DNA of 61,338 nt from NCBI RefSeq assembly GCF_000820165.1, contig NZ_CDDD01000012.1:1-61338 (forward strand), written 5' to 3'. This DNA is from Aeromonas taiwanensis (GTDB lineage: Bacteria; Pseudomonadota; Gammaproteobacteria; Enterobacterales; Aeromonadaceae). Every line of letters starts with the position of its first letter. Position 1 is the first letter of the stretch. This document shows positions 1-7,600 of this stretch, in pieces. The notes below the pieces were generated by a model, which had not been told where the DNA came from, ran no database searches, and was given only the letters and a program-made list of their open reading frames with translations. A program made the translations under genes and the position numbers.

Positions 1-1
1 C

Positions 2-384
2 TCGGCCTGCCAGACGAAGAGCAGGCAGGCTAGCCCTACCAGGGCGATGGGCAGCACAAACCGGATCCGTTCACCCTTCTGCGCCATCCCGAGCCAGAGC
101 GGCAGCAGGGCCAGCACGAAGTAGGAGGGACGCAGGGCCAGCATCAGGCCCAGCAGCAGGCCGGCCAGCGCCGTTTTGCGATGCTGCAAGGCCAGCAGCG
201 TGCCCAGCCAGGCGGCGAGCGCCGGCCTGCTGCTGGGCCTGATGCTGGCCCTGCGTCCCTCCTACTTCGTGCTGGCCCTGCTGCCGCTCTGGCTCGGGAT
301 GGCGCAGAAGGGTGAACGGATCCGGTTTGTGCTGCCCATCGCCCTGGTAGGGCTAGCCTGCCTGCTCTTCGTCTGGCAGGCCGA
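2..384. repeat. Perfect 164-bp inverted repeat (fold-back joint)
   Basis: Bases 2-165 are the exact reverse complement of 221-384, separated by a 55-nt spacer at 166-220; the pairing fails at 1/385 and 166/220. Read on the minus strand, the spacer continues the reading frame of the gene at 221 for 18 more hydrophobic codons without a stop. The genuine upstream sequence of that gene therefore lies inverted in the spacer, and the strand turns round at 220/221. This is what a template-switch or ligation chimera at a contig end produces. A natural inverted duplication is possible but less likely. Confidence 0.9.
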
Positions 385-1045
385 TGGCTGGGCCTACTTC
401 GGCGAGGGGCGGCGCTTTACCGACGGCCACTTTACCCTGTGGGGCAACACGGCGGCGGCCCACGGGGATCGTCTGCTCAGCTGGGCCTTGACCCTGAGCA
501 GCCAGCTCACCCCCCTCTGGCCCCTGGCGTTCGCCCTGCTGCTGGTCCCGCGCCGGCAAACAGAGAGAAAGCACCAGCCTGTCTGGACGTTGGGCTGGCT
601 TGCTCTGCTGCTCTGGACCCTGCTTGGCCAGAATCCGGACAATCCCCGCCACCTGGCGCCCATCACCCTGCTCGGCCTGGTGCTGCTGGCGGGGAAATTG
701 CCGCGCCGGGGCGAGCTGGCGGCCCTGATCTGCGCCCTCTTACTGCTGCTGACGACCCTGACCCCGCCAGCGCCCCCCGCCATGACCCGGGCCACCCGGC
801 TGGCGGAGCAGGCATGCCCGGCGCTGGTGACCCAGTGGGGGGTGAGGCTGCTGCGAGAAACCACGGCCCTGCCCGTCACCGACGGTTGGTACGGGGGAGA
901 TGCCAGGCTCGCACAGGCCAAGGGGGCCTGCCGCCTCAGTCGGCGCCCCCTCGATGCCCATGAGTGGCCCGCCCCGAGCCGCCAGATCTGGTTCGCCCCC
1001 CGATTTCACGCCGAACCCGGCCTCTGGCTCGCCCTGCCCCGCTGA
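221..1045 (+). CDS. Polytopic membrane protein, GT-C glycosyltransferase-like, 5' end lost
   Basis: This is the 3' part of an integral membrane protein gene. The protein has repeated hydrophobic segments in its first 180 residues and a soluble tail of about 90 residues. The frame is open from an ATG at 176, but codons 176-220 lie in the fold-back spacer, so that N-terminus is artificial; genuine sequence begins at 221. The true preceding residues can be read from the minus strand of 166-220. The pattern (short loops, Arg/Pro between helices) resembles polyprenol-phosphate-sugar dependent GT-C enzymes, but no signature motif is visible. The next gene downstream is also a large membrane protein of similar style, so the two may work together on a cell-surface glycan. 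The function is an inference. Confidence 0.6.
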   Translation, partial: AGLLLGLMLALRPSYFVLALLPLWLGMAQKGERIRFVLPIALVGLACLLFVWQADGWAYFGEGRRFTDGHFTLWGNTAAAHGDRLLSWALTLSSQLTPLWPLAFALLLVPRRQTERKHQPVWTLGWLALLLWTLLGQNPDNPRHLAPITLLGLVLLAGKLPRRGELAALICALLLLLTTLTPPAPPAMTRATRLAEQACPALVTQWGVRLLRETTALPVTDGWYGGDARLAQAKGACRLSRRPLDAHEWPAPSRQIWFAPRFHAEPGLWLALPR

Positions 1046-1122
1046 CCCCCGCCATGGGGCGTTCCAGGGGGCCAGCCGCCTCGGCTACACTCACTGCGCG
1101 GACGCTGACAGGGAGAAGAGGC

Positions 1123-2799
1123 ATGAAGGGCGACAAGGAGTGGGTGTGGGTACCCCTGGTGCTGACGCTGGCCAGCGCACTGCTGGTGCTGCCGCTCTGG
1201 TTGCAGGGGGGCAGCCGGGGACACGATCTCTTCCACCACCTGCTCTCCGGCCACTACTTTGCCCAGCAGCTGTGGCAGGGGGAGCTCTACCCCCGCTGGC
1301 TGATGGCCATGAACGGTGGCTTTGGCAGCCCCACCTTCTTCTTCTATCCCCCGCTTCCCTACTATGTCAGCGCCCTGCTTGCCGGACCCGGCGCCCCGGC
1401 CCAGCAGGCCATCTATCCCCTGCTCGGCAGCGCCACCCTGGCCCTGGTGCTCTCCGGCGGGTTTGCCTATCTGTGGCTGCGCAGCCTGGCCCCGCCCGGC
1501 CGGGCTCTCGCGGTCAGCCTGCTCTACCTGGCCCTGCCCTATCACCTCGCCATGGATCTCTACGCCCGCTTCGCCCTGGCAGAGTTCTGGGCCTTCGTCT
1601 GGGCCCCCCTCATCCTGCTCGGCCAGGATCTTGCCCACCGCGGTCGGCGCCCGGGGCTGCCACTGCTGATCTTCGCCCTGGCGCTGCTAGCCTTCTCCCA
1701 CCTGCCCAGCCTGCTGCTGATGATGGGATTGGTGAGCCTGCGAGCCCTCTGGTTCGCCTGGCGCGGTCGCACCCTGCGCCCCTGCTGGCAAGCCCTCGGC
1801 GCCCAGGGGCTGGGGCTCTGCATGGCGGCCGCCCTGCTGCTGCCCGCCCTCGCTGATCAGGGGGCCATCTCCATGGAGATGATGCGAAGCGGCATGTTCG
1901 ACTATCAGCGCAACTTCCTCGACCGCCTGCCCACCGCCTGGGACGACTGGCGCTTTCGTGGCCATCTGGCGTGGCTGAGCGTGCTCACCATGGCCCTGCT
2001 GCTGCTCGCCTGGGCCGCCGCCCGCGAGCCACGCCACCCCGAGCTCCTCTGCTGGGGGGCCATCGGGGTCGCCGCCTTCCTGATGATGCTGCCCCCGAGC
2101 CAACCGCTCTGGAGCCTGCTGCCCCCCTTGCAGCGGGTGCAGTTTCCCTGGCGGCTCAACCTCCTACTGGCCCTCGCCACGGTCGCCGTGGTGGCCCTGG
2201 GCACCCCGCCCCAACGCCTCTGGCAGGGGCTCTGGTGGGGCGTGCTCCTGCTGACGCTACTCTCCAGCCTGGCCTATGTGCGCCACGCCCCCCTCACCCA
2301 GTCCCCCACCCGGGAGGCCATGGCGTTCGAGTTCGACAGCAAGCGCAGTGCCCGGGAATACCGGCCACGGCAGGTGCCCGGCGGCATCTTCGCCCCCAGC
2401 CTGCTGGCCTGGAAGGAGGAGTTCCAGCCCCCGGTGAGCGCTGATCCCCCCGGCGCACGCTGGACCCTGACCCGCTGGCAACCCAGGGCGCTGGCCCTGG
2501 CGGTGAGCACCCGGGTCCCGACCCGGATCGTGCTGCACCAGTACCACTATCCCGGCTGGCAGGCCTGGCTCGACGAGAGCCTGAAGTTGACGGTGAGCGC
2601 CACCCCCCAGGGGCTGATCCAGGTCTGGGTGCCGGCGGGCAGCCACACCCTCACCCTGAGGCTCGCCCCACGCTGGCCCGAGCGGGCGGGCAATGCCCTC
2701 TCGCTGCTGGGGTGGCTGGCCTGGCTCCTGCTGCTTCGTCGCCCCGCCACCGGGGCTTCGCCCTGGCAGGATGAACCTGCCCAGGCCCGCCAAAGCTGA
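1123..2799 (+). CDS. Large multi-pass membrane protein (GT-C/PTPS-related type)
   Basis: 558 aa with about ten or more membrane segments and a C-terminal soluble beta-rich portion (roughly residues 430-540). The start at 1123 was chosen because the purine-rich stretch gggagaagagg lies just upstream and the next residues lead straight into the first hydrophobic segment; the frame stays open further upstream but without a ribosome site. Features include an early G-H-D motif in the first periplasmic loop (residues 29-31) and a Tyr/Pro-rich loop after it, as in membrane glycosyltransferase-like proteins annotated as 6-pyruvoyl-tetrahydropterin-synthase-related. Its neighbour upstream is another polytopic protein 77 nt away. 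A role in transferring sugars or modifying surface polymers is inferred only. Confidence 0.6.
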   Translation: MKGDKEWVWVPLVLTLASALLVLPLWLQGGSRGHDLFHHLLSGHYFAQQLWQGELYPRWLMAMNGGFGSPTFFFYPPLPYYVSALLAGPGAPAQQAIYPLLGSATLALVLSGGFAYLWLRSLAPPGRALAVSLLYLALPYHLAMDLYARFALAEFWAFVWAPLILLGQDLAHRGRRPGLPLLIFALALLAFSHLPSLLLMMGLVSLRALWFAWRGRTLRPCWQALGAQGLGLCMAAALLLPALADQGAISMEMMRSGMFDYQRNFLDRLPTAWDDWRFRGHLAWLSVLTMALLLLAWAAAREPRHPELLCWGAIGVAAFLMMLPPSQPLWSLLPPLQRVQFPWRLNLLLALATVAVVALGTPPQRLWQGLWWGVLLLTLLSSLAYVRHAPLTQSPTREAMAFEFDSKRSAREYRPRQVPGGIFAPSLLAWKEEFQPPVSADPPGARWTLTRWQPRALALAVSTRVPTRIVLHQYHYPGWQAWLDESLKLTVSATPQGLIQVWVPAGSHTLTLRLAPRWPERAGNALSLLGWLAWLLLLRRPATGASPWQDEPAQARQS

Positions 2800-2849
2800 T
2801 AGACTGATCTCCTGCGCCCTTGGCCTCTTGCCCACGACACGGAAACCCT

Positions 2850-4046
2850 ATGCCTCAAGCCAGTCCCCTCTCCCCCCGTTTCCTCTTCATTCTGCTCGGT
2901 GCCCTGGCGGGACTGACCCCGCTCGCGGTGGACATGTACCTGCCCGCCATTCCCGCCATCGCCCGGGACCTGGCCACCAGCATCGACGGCGCCCAGCTCA
3001 CCATCAGCGCCTTCCTGGGGGGCTTTGCCATCGGCCAGCTCTTCTACGGCCCGCTCGCCGACAGCTTCGGCCGCAAGCCGGTGATCCTGGCGGGGCTGGT
3101 GATGTTTGCCGTAGCCTCCGTGGGGTGCGCCATGGCGGACTCCCTGCCGGAGCTCCTGGCCTGGCGGATGCTGCAGGCCGCCGGCGGGGCCGCGGGCTCG
3201 GTGGTGGTCAACGCCCTGCTGCGGGACCTTTTCGAGAAGGATGCGTTCTCCCGGGCCATGTCCTTCGTCATCCTGGTGATGACGCTCGCGCCCCTGGTTG
3301 CCCCCGTGGTGGGCGGCTACATCAGCGCCCACAGCGACTGGCGGGTGATCTTCTGGCTGCTGGTGGGGATCAGCCTGCTCATCTGCGGAGTGATGCAGTG
3401 GAAGATCAGGGAGACCCTCAAGCCCGAGCACAAGCAGCCCCTCAAGCTCGGCCAGGTGCTTGGCAACTACTGGGGCGTGCTCACCCATCGCGGCGCCATG
3501 GGCTATGTGCTGTGCGGGGCCCTGTCGAGCTCCGGCATGTTCGCCTTCCTGAGCGCCTCCCCTTACGTCTACATCGAGTATTTCAAGGTGCCGACCGAGC
3601 ACTACGGCTGGCTGTTCGGCCTCAACATCCTGCTGATGATGGTGGTCACCTTCGTCAACAGCCGCCTGGTGAAGGGAGTGGGCGCCGAGCGCATGCTGCA
3701 ATACGGCCTGCTGGTGCTGCCGCTGGCCGGGGCCCTGCTCATCTACAACGCATGGAGCCAGAGCGGGGGCCTCTGGGGCATCGTCATCCCCGTGGTGCTC
3801 TTCGTCGGCCACATCAGCCTGGTGGGGGCCAACGCCATGACCGGCCTGATGGGGCACTTCCCCCAGTCCGCAGGCACCGCCTCGGCGCTCGCGGGCACCC
3901 TGCGCTTTGGCATCGGTGCCCTGGTGGGCATACTGGTGAACCTCAATCCCCCTGAATCCCCCCTGCCCATGGCCATCGCCATCGCCAGCTGCGGCCTGGG
4001 CTCGGCGCTCAGTTACTGGTTGCTGACCGGCAAGCGCGCCGCCTGA
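2850..4046 (+). CDS. Bcr/CflA family multidrug efflux MFS transporter
   Basis: 398 aa, twelve predicted membrane helices. The N-terminus contains the signature of the Bcr/CflA drug:proton antiporters: P-L-A-V-D-M-Y-L-P-A-(I/L)-P in helix 1 and G-Q-L-F-Y-G-P-L-A-D-S-F-G-R-(K/R)-P between helices 2 and 3, the MFS motif A. Members expel bicyclomycin, sulfonamides, chloramphenicol-like drugs or small metabolites across the inner membrane using the proton gradient. The ATG at 2850 begins directly before helix 1; the longer frame lacks a ribosome site. The gene is followed by a strong hairpin terminator, so it is probably transcribed alone or with the upstream gene (gap 50 nt). The substrate cannot be told from sequence. 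Confidence 0.88.
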   Translation: MPQASPLSPRFLFILLGALAGLTPLAVDMYLPAIPAIARDLATSIDGAQLTISAFLGGFAIGQLFYGPLADSFGRKPVILAGLVMFAVASVGCAMADSLPELLAWRMLQAAGGAAGSVVVNALLRDLFEKDAFSRAMSFVILVMTLAPLVAPVVGGYISAHSDWRVIFWLLVGISLLICGVMQWKIRETLKPEHKQPLKLGQVLGNYWGVLTHRGAMGYVLCGALSSSGMFAFLSASPYVYIEYFKVPTEHYGWLFGLNILLMMVVTFVNSRLVKGVGAERMLQYGLLVLPLAGALLIYNAWSQSGGLWGIVIPVVLFVGHISLVGANAMTGLMGHFPQSAGTASALAGTLRFGIGALVGILVNLNPPESPLPMAIAIASCGLGSALSYWLLTGKRAA

Positions 4047-4064
4047 GAGCCCCATGAATGACAA

Positions 4065-4091
4065 AGCCCTGTCCATGGACAGGGCTTTTTT
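4065..4091 (+). terminator. Rho-independent terminator after the efflux gene
   Basis: A palindromic stem, agccctgtcc paired with ggacagggct, is followed directly by a run of six T. It lies 19 nt after the stop codon of the Bcr/CflA-type gene. Confidence 0.9.
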
Positions 4092-4118
4092 GTGTTCGCT
4101 TTGTGTGCGTGGCGACCC

Positions 4119-4685
4119 TCAGGGATCCGGTGAGAGTCCACTGCGCACCAGGATCTCGCTCTCCAGCCCATCCAGGCTCCGCTGGTTCTTCTTGCGCCAG
4201 TAAGCCTCTATCCCCTCCCGGCCCTGGCGCTCGGACCAGTTGGCGAGATCCTCCCTGTCCCCCTGGTACTCAAACAGGGGCACCGACATACCGCAGGAGG
4301 CCTGGACGCGTTCGATATCCAGCAGGAAGATCTGGCGGGCCGCGACGCTTGGGGGGAACAGCGCCAGCGACGACGCCCACTCCGGGCCCCCCCGGTGCAG
4401 CACCCGCGCCCGGCCATAGGCCCGCAAAATCAGCGGCGCCCCCTCGAAGGCGCAGAACATCACCGTCATGCGCGGGTGTTGCAGCACCTGGGCCGCCGAC
4501 TCGTTGCCGCTGCCGGTCAGGTTGAGCCAGGCCAGGGTGTGGGCATCGATGACGCGCAGCGAGTCCCCGCCCTTGGGGGAGACATTGACCGTCCCCTCCG
4601 CGGCCGCCGTGCCGACGAAAAAGATCTTCTGCGCCTCGATGAAGGCCACATGGCGCGGCGAGAGCGCCTCGAACAGTTGTCCCAT
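4119..4685 (-). CDS. Pyridoxamine 5'-phosphate oxidase-fold protein
   Basis: 188 aa, with the split-barrel flavin-binding fold of PNPOx-like proteins: an N-terminal helix (FEALSPRHVAFIEAQKIFFVGTA region), then N-V-S-P-K-G-G-D and a W-L-N-L-T-G-S-G-N-E-S motif, typical of the COG3576-type subgroup. Members bind FMN or a related cofactor; most have no assigned substrate. The C-terminal third (Trp- and Arg-rich, ending in a helix) is typical of the longer subgroup. The ATG at 4685 has AAGGGA close upstream. The 27-nt gap to the nhaD stop suggests transcription independent of or downstream of that gene on the same strand. Confidence 0.75.
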   Translation of the reverse strand: MGQLFEALSPRHVAFIEAQKIFFVGTAAAEGTVNVSPKGGDSLRVIDAHTLAWLNLTGSGNESAAQVLQHPRMTVMFCAFEGAPLILRAYGRARVLHRGGPEWASSLALFPPSVAARQIFLLDIERVQASCGMSVPLFEYQGDREDLANWSERQGREGIEAYWRKKNQRSLDGLESEILVRSGLSPDP

Positions 4686-4712
4686 CTTCCCTTTCTCTCC
4701 CTGGTCACGCCA

Positions 4713-6140
4713 TCAGAACAGGGCGCTGTTGAGCCACAGATGCGCCCCTATGCCGACCATATAGCCAAGCAGTATGGCGGGCAACCACTTGAGGTGGCCG
4801 ACAAAGGTATACATGCCCCTGGCCTGCCCCATCAGGGCTACCCCGGCCGCCGAACCGATGGAGAGCAAACTGCCCCCCACCCCGGTGGTCAGGGTCACCA
4901 GCAGCCACTGCCCCGTGCTCATCTGCGGCTCCATGGAGAGCACGGCATACATCACGGGGATATTGTCGATGAGGGAGGAGAGCAGGCCGATGGTGACGTT
5001 CGCCAGGGTTGGGTCCCCTGCGTAGAGCAGCTGGGATGCAAGCGCCAGATAGCCCATGAAACCGAGCCCGCCGACACACATCACCACCCCGTAGAAGAAG
5101 AGCAGGGTGTCCCACTCCGCCTTGGCTATCTTGTTGAACACATCGAACGGCACGATGGAGCCCAGGCGCAGCAACCGGGCCTCGTCACCGGTGCGCGCAT
5201 AGAGCGCCCGCTCCCGGGCCAGGGTGACGGGCTGTGTCTTGCGCAGGTAGAAACCGAAGAACTGCAGGTAACCGAGCCCCATCATCATGCCGAGCACGGG
5301 GGGCAGCGCCAGAAAATGATGGCAGGCGACCGCGGTCATGATGGTGAGCACAAAGAGCAGCACTATGGTGAAGGCCCCGCGCCTTGGCACCACCACGTCG
5401 CCCGACATCTCGGGGACGTGACGCGGCACCATCAGGCTCATCAGGGTGGCCGGTACCAGGAAGTTGAGCAGTGCCGGCACGAACAGCAACAGAAACTGCT
5501 CGAAGGGCACCTTGCCCGCCTGCCACACCATCAGGGTGGTGATGTCGCCGAAGGGGCTGAAGGCCCCGCCCGCATTGGCCGCCACGACGATGTTGATGCA
5601 GGCCAGGTTGATGAAGCGGCGATCTCCATTGGCCACGTTGAGCACCACGGAGCACATCAAGAGCGCCGTGGTCAGGTTGTCCACCACGGGGGAGATGAAG
5701 AAGGCCAGGATCCCCGTGAGCCAGAACAGGGACCGCAGGCTGAACCTGGCCCGCACCAGGCGGGCACGCAGGGCATCGAACAGCAGCCTGTCCTCCATGG
5801 CGTTGACATAGGTCATGGCCACCAGCAGGAAGAGCATCAGCTCGGCGTACTCCAGCAGCGTCTGGCGAAACCCCGCCTGCGCCAGCGGACTCTGCCCCTG
5901 CCCGGCATAGACCATGCCGATGATGATCCAGATGATGCCGGCCGCCACCAGCACGGGCTTGGACTTGCGCAGCTTCAGGTACTCCTCCGCCATCACCAGG
6001 CCATAGGCCAGGGCGAAGATGGCGAGGGCGAAGAGGCCGGCGCCGGTGTGCGTCAGGAGCAGAGGGCCGCCGTCGGCGAGCGCGGGGGCGCAGAAGAGGC
6101 CGAGGACGGCCGGGGGAAACAGGCGTGCAGATCCAGACAT
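4713..6140 (-). CDS. nhaD: Sodium:proton antiporter NhaD
   Basis: 475 aa inner-membrane transporter of the ArsB/NhaD ion-transporter superfamily, with about twelve or thirteen helices and a cleavable-looking N-terminal signal (small residues before A-L-A-D-G-G). It exchanges cytoplasmic Na+ or Li+ for protons, helping salt and alkali tolerance. Conserved blocks visible are the membrane motif with S-P-V-V-D-N-L-T-T-A-L, the N-A-G-G-A-F-S-P-F-G-D motif, and the C-terminal S-L-I-D-N-I-P and G-S-A-A-G-V-A blocks, which match NhaD of Vibrio. The start is at 6140, where AAGAGAAG precedes the ATG by 6 nt; the frame extends 33 codons further with no ribosome site. Length equals the family norm. The main uncertainty is ion preference. 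Confidence 0.85.
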   Translation of the reverse strand: MSGSARLFPPAVLGLFCAPALADGGPLLLTHTGAGLFALAIFALAYGLVMAEEYLKLRKSKPVLVAAGIIWIIIGMVYAGQGQSPLAQAGFRQTLLEYAELMLFLLVAMTYVNAMEDRLLFDALRARLVRARFSLRSLFWLTGILAFFISPVVDNLTTALLMCSVVLNVANGDRRFINLACINIVVAANAGGAFSPFGDITTLMVWQAGKVPFEQFLLLFVPALLNFLVPATLMSLMVPRHVPEMSGDVVVPRRGAFTIVLLFVLTIMTAVACHHFLALPPVLGMMMGLGYLQFFGFYLRKTQPVTLARERALYARTGDEARLLRLGSIVPFDVFNKIAKAEWDTLLFFYGVVMCVGGLGFMGYLALASQLLYAGDPTLANVTIGLLSSLIDNIPVMYAVLSMEPQMSTGQWLLVTLTTGVGGSLLSIGSAAGVALMGQARGMYTFVGHLKWLPAILLGYMVGIGAHLWLNSALF

Positions 6141-6252
6141 GGGTGCTTCTCTTGAGAACCGTCTGGCATTGAGGCTAGCAGCGAAGAGGGAAGACGCCCT
6201 CCCCGCCATGGTGGTGGCCCGCGCGGGGTGGGCGCTCACACAAAGGAATGCC

Positions 6253-6270
6253 GGGCCCGGTGCCGGGCCC
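6253..6270 (-). terminator. GC-rich hairpin downstream of the DUF4357 gene
   Basis: The perfect 8-bp stem gggcccgg/ccgggccc has a 2-nt loop and lies just past the stop of the minus-strand gene at 6276. The following T content is weak (cattcctttg), so it may act with Rho or be a weak intrinsic terminator. Confidence 0.4.
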
Positions 6271-6275
6271 CGTCA

Positions 6276-6746
6276 TCAGGGCGACTTCTTGCCGAACCCG
6301 GATTGCTTGAGGGTATAGCCGGCGCTGTTCTGCCAGGCGTCCAGGCCGCTGCGGTTGTTGCCCGCCACCAGACTGGCGGCCAGGCTCGGGCTGTTGAACA
6401 GCTGATCGGCGGTGAAGAGGAAGCCCTGGCCGTGGGGAGTGAGCACCCCCTTGCCCAGCAGCTCCTGGCGCAGCTCGATCACCGCCTCGCGCAGGGAGGC
6501 GGCATCCTCGCCGTTGGCGGTGGAGCCCGCCTGCACCATGAAGCCGGGATTCTGGCGCTTGCCCACCGGATAACCGTGGGCCTCGGCCCCCTTGCCGTTG
6601 AAGTGGTAGAGCTCGCGCTCGCCGGGCTTGTTGTCGGAGAGCGCCTTTTGCAGGGTCATCAGCTCGTTGTAGATATCGATGGGGACCACGGCAGCCTGCT
6701 TGGCGCCCTTGCTGTCGACGATAAAACTGACTTGCTTGTGTAACAT
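6276..6746 (-). CDS. DUF4357 domain protein with antitoxin-like N-terminus
   Basis: 156 aa. The C-terminal two thirds (from about residue 55) carries the DUF4357 pattern: a G-Y-P-V-G-K-R-Q-N-P-G-F-M-V-Q-A-G-S-T-A block, a helical middle rich in Glu/Arg, and an F-L-F-T-A-D-Q-L-F-N-S-P-S-x-A-A-S-L-V-A-G block close to the N-G-x-x-x-W end. The first 40 residues (hydrophobic strand, V-P-I-D-I-Y, then a helix) recall short antitoxin or DNA-binding N-termini. The domain's role is unknown, though it occurs with nucleases and restriction-like proteins. The gene stands alone: nhaD lies downstream on the same strand, and the ABC operon is divergent, with a 152-nt shared upstream region. Confidence 0.65.
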   Translation of the reverse strand: MLHKQVSFIVDSKGAKQAAVVPIDIYNELMTLQKALSDNKPGERELYHFNGKGAEAHGYPVGKRQNPGFMVQAGSTANGEDAASLREAVIELRQELLGKGVLTPHGQGFLFTADQLFNSPSLAASLVAGNNRSGLDAWQNSAGYTLKQSGFGKKSP

Positions 6747-6898
6747 CCTTGCTCATCCTGTGACCCATGGAAGGCCCTATTCTAACCACCACAGGCGAGC
6801 GGGATCCAGCAAGGATCCGCTTCCCTTTTGCAGGCGCGATCACTAACTGGCATAGTGACTGACATTGTGAAAGCCATTGACCATCAAACGGTTATCCC

Positions 6899-7579
6899 AT
6901 GCTCAGCCTGCGCAATCTCAGTAAATGCTTCGACAACGGCGGCGAGACGCTCCCCCTGTTTGCGGGGCTGGATCTCCAGCTCGCCCAGGGGGAGGCCTGC
7001 CTGCTGCTGGGGCAGAGCGGCTGTGGCAAGTCCACCCTGCTGAGCCTCATCGCGGGCCTGCTGCCCCCCGACGAGGGGGAGGTCTGGCTGGGGGAGACCC
7101 GCCTCGACACCCAACCGCCGGACGAGCGAGCCCGGCTGCGTGGCCGACACTTTGGCATCGTCTATCAGGACTTCAACCTGCTGCCGACCCTGACGGTGGA
7201 GGAGAACCTCTGCCTGCCGCTCGCCATCAACCAGCTCCCTCGCCATCAGCCAGAGATTGACGCCCTGCTGGCTCGCCTCGATCTTGCCCACAAGCGCCAC
7301 GCCTGGCCGGAGCAGCTCTCCGGCGGCCAGCGCCAGCGAGTCGCCCTGGCCCGCGCCCTCATTCACAAGCCTCAGTGGCTGCTCGCGGACGAGCCCACCG
7401 GGAGTCTCGACGAGCACAACGCCGAGCAGGTGATGGCCCTGATGATGGCGGCGGTGCGGGGCACCGGCGCCGGCCTCTTGCTGGTGAGCCACAACCCCGC
7501 CTATGGCGCCCTGGCGGACAGGGTGCTGCGCCTTGAAGGGGGCCGCCTGGTCGAGCTCAAGGGGCGCCGCCATGACTGA
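6899..7579 (+). CDS. ABC transporter ATP-binding protein (LolD/MacB type)
   Basis: 226 aa nucleotide-binding subunit. Motifs are complete: Walker A G-Q-S-G-C-G-K-S-T (residues 39-47), the Q-loop Y-Q-D-F-N, the signature L-S-G-G-Q-R-Q-R, Walker B L-L-A-D-E-P-T-G-S-L-D and the H-loop S-H-N-P. Sequence type matches the LolD/FtsE/MacB class that powers FtsX-like permeases, which extract or move lipoproteins and other lipophilic molecules rather than driving classical transport. The stop is 21 nt before the start of the permease gene, and the third gene overlaps the permease, so the three form one operon. Confidence 0.9.
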   Translation: MLSLRNLSKCFDNGGETLPLFAGLDLQLAQGEACLLLGQSGCGKSTLLSLIAGLLPPDEGEVWLGETRLDTQPPDERARLRGRHFGIVYQDFNLLPTLTVEENLCLPLAINQLPRHQPEIDALLARLDLAHKRHAWPEQLSGGQRQRVALARALIHKPQWLLADEPTGSLDEHNAEQVMALMMAAVRGTGAGLLLVSHNPAYGALADRVLRLEGGRLVELKGRRHD

Positions 7580-7600
7580 CGCCCGCCCCGGAGGGCAGTA

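Noticed and set aside
176..220. ATG at 176 as the start of the first gene
   Set aside because: These codons lie in the fold-back spacer; the minus strand of the spacer reads as the true upstream protein sequence.
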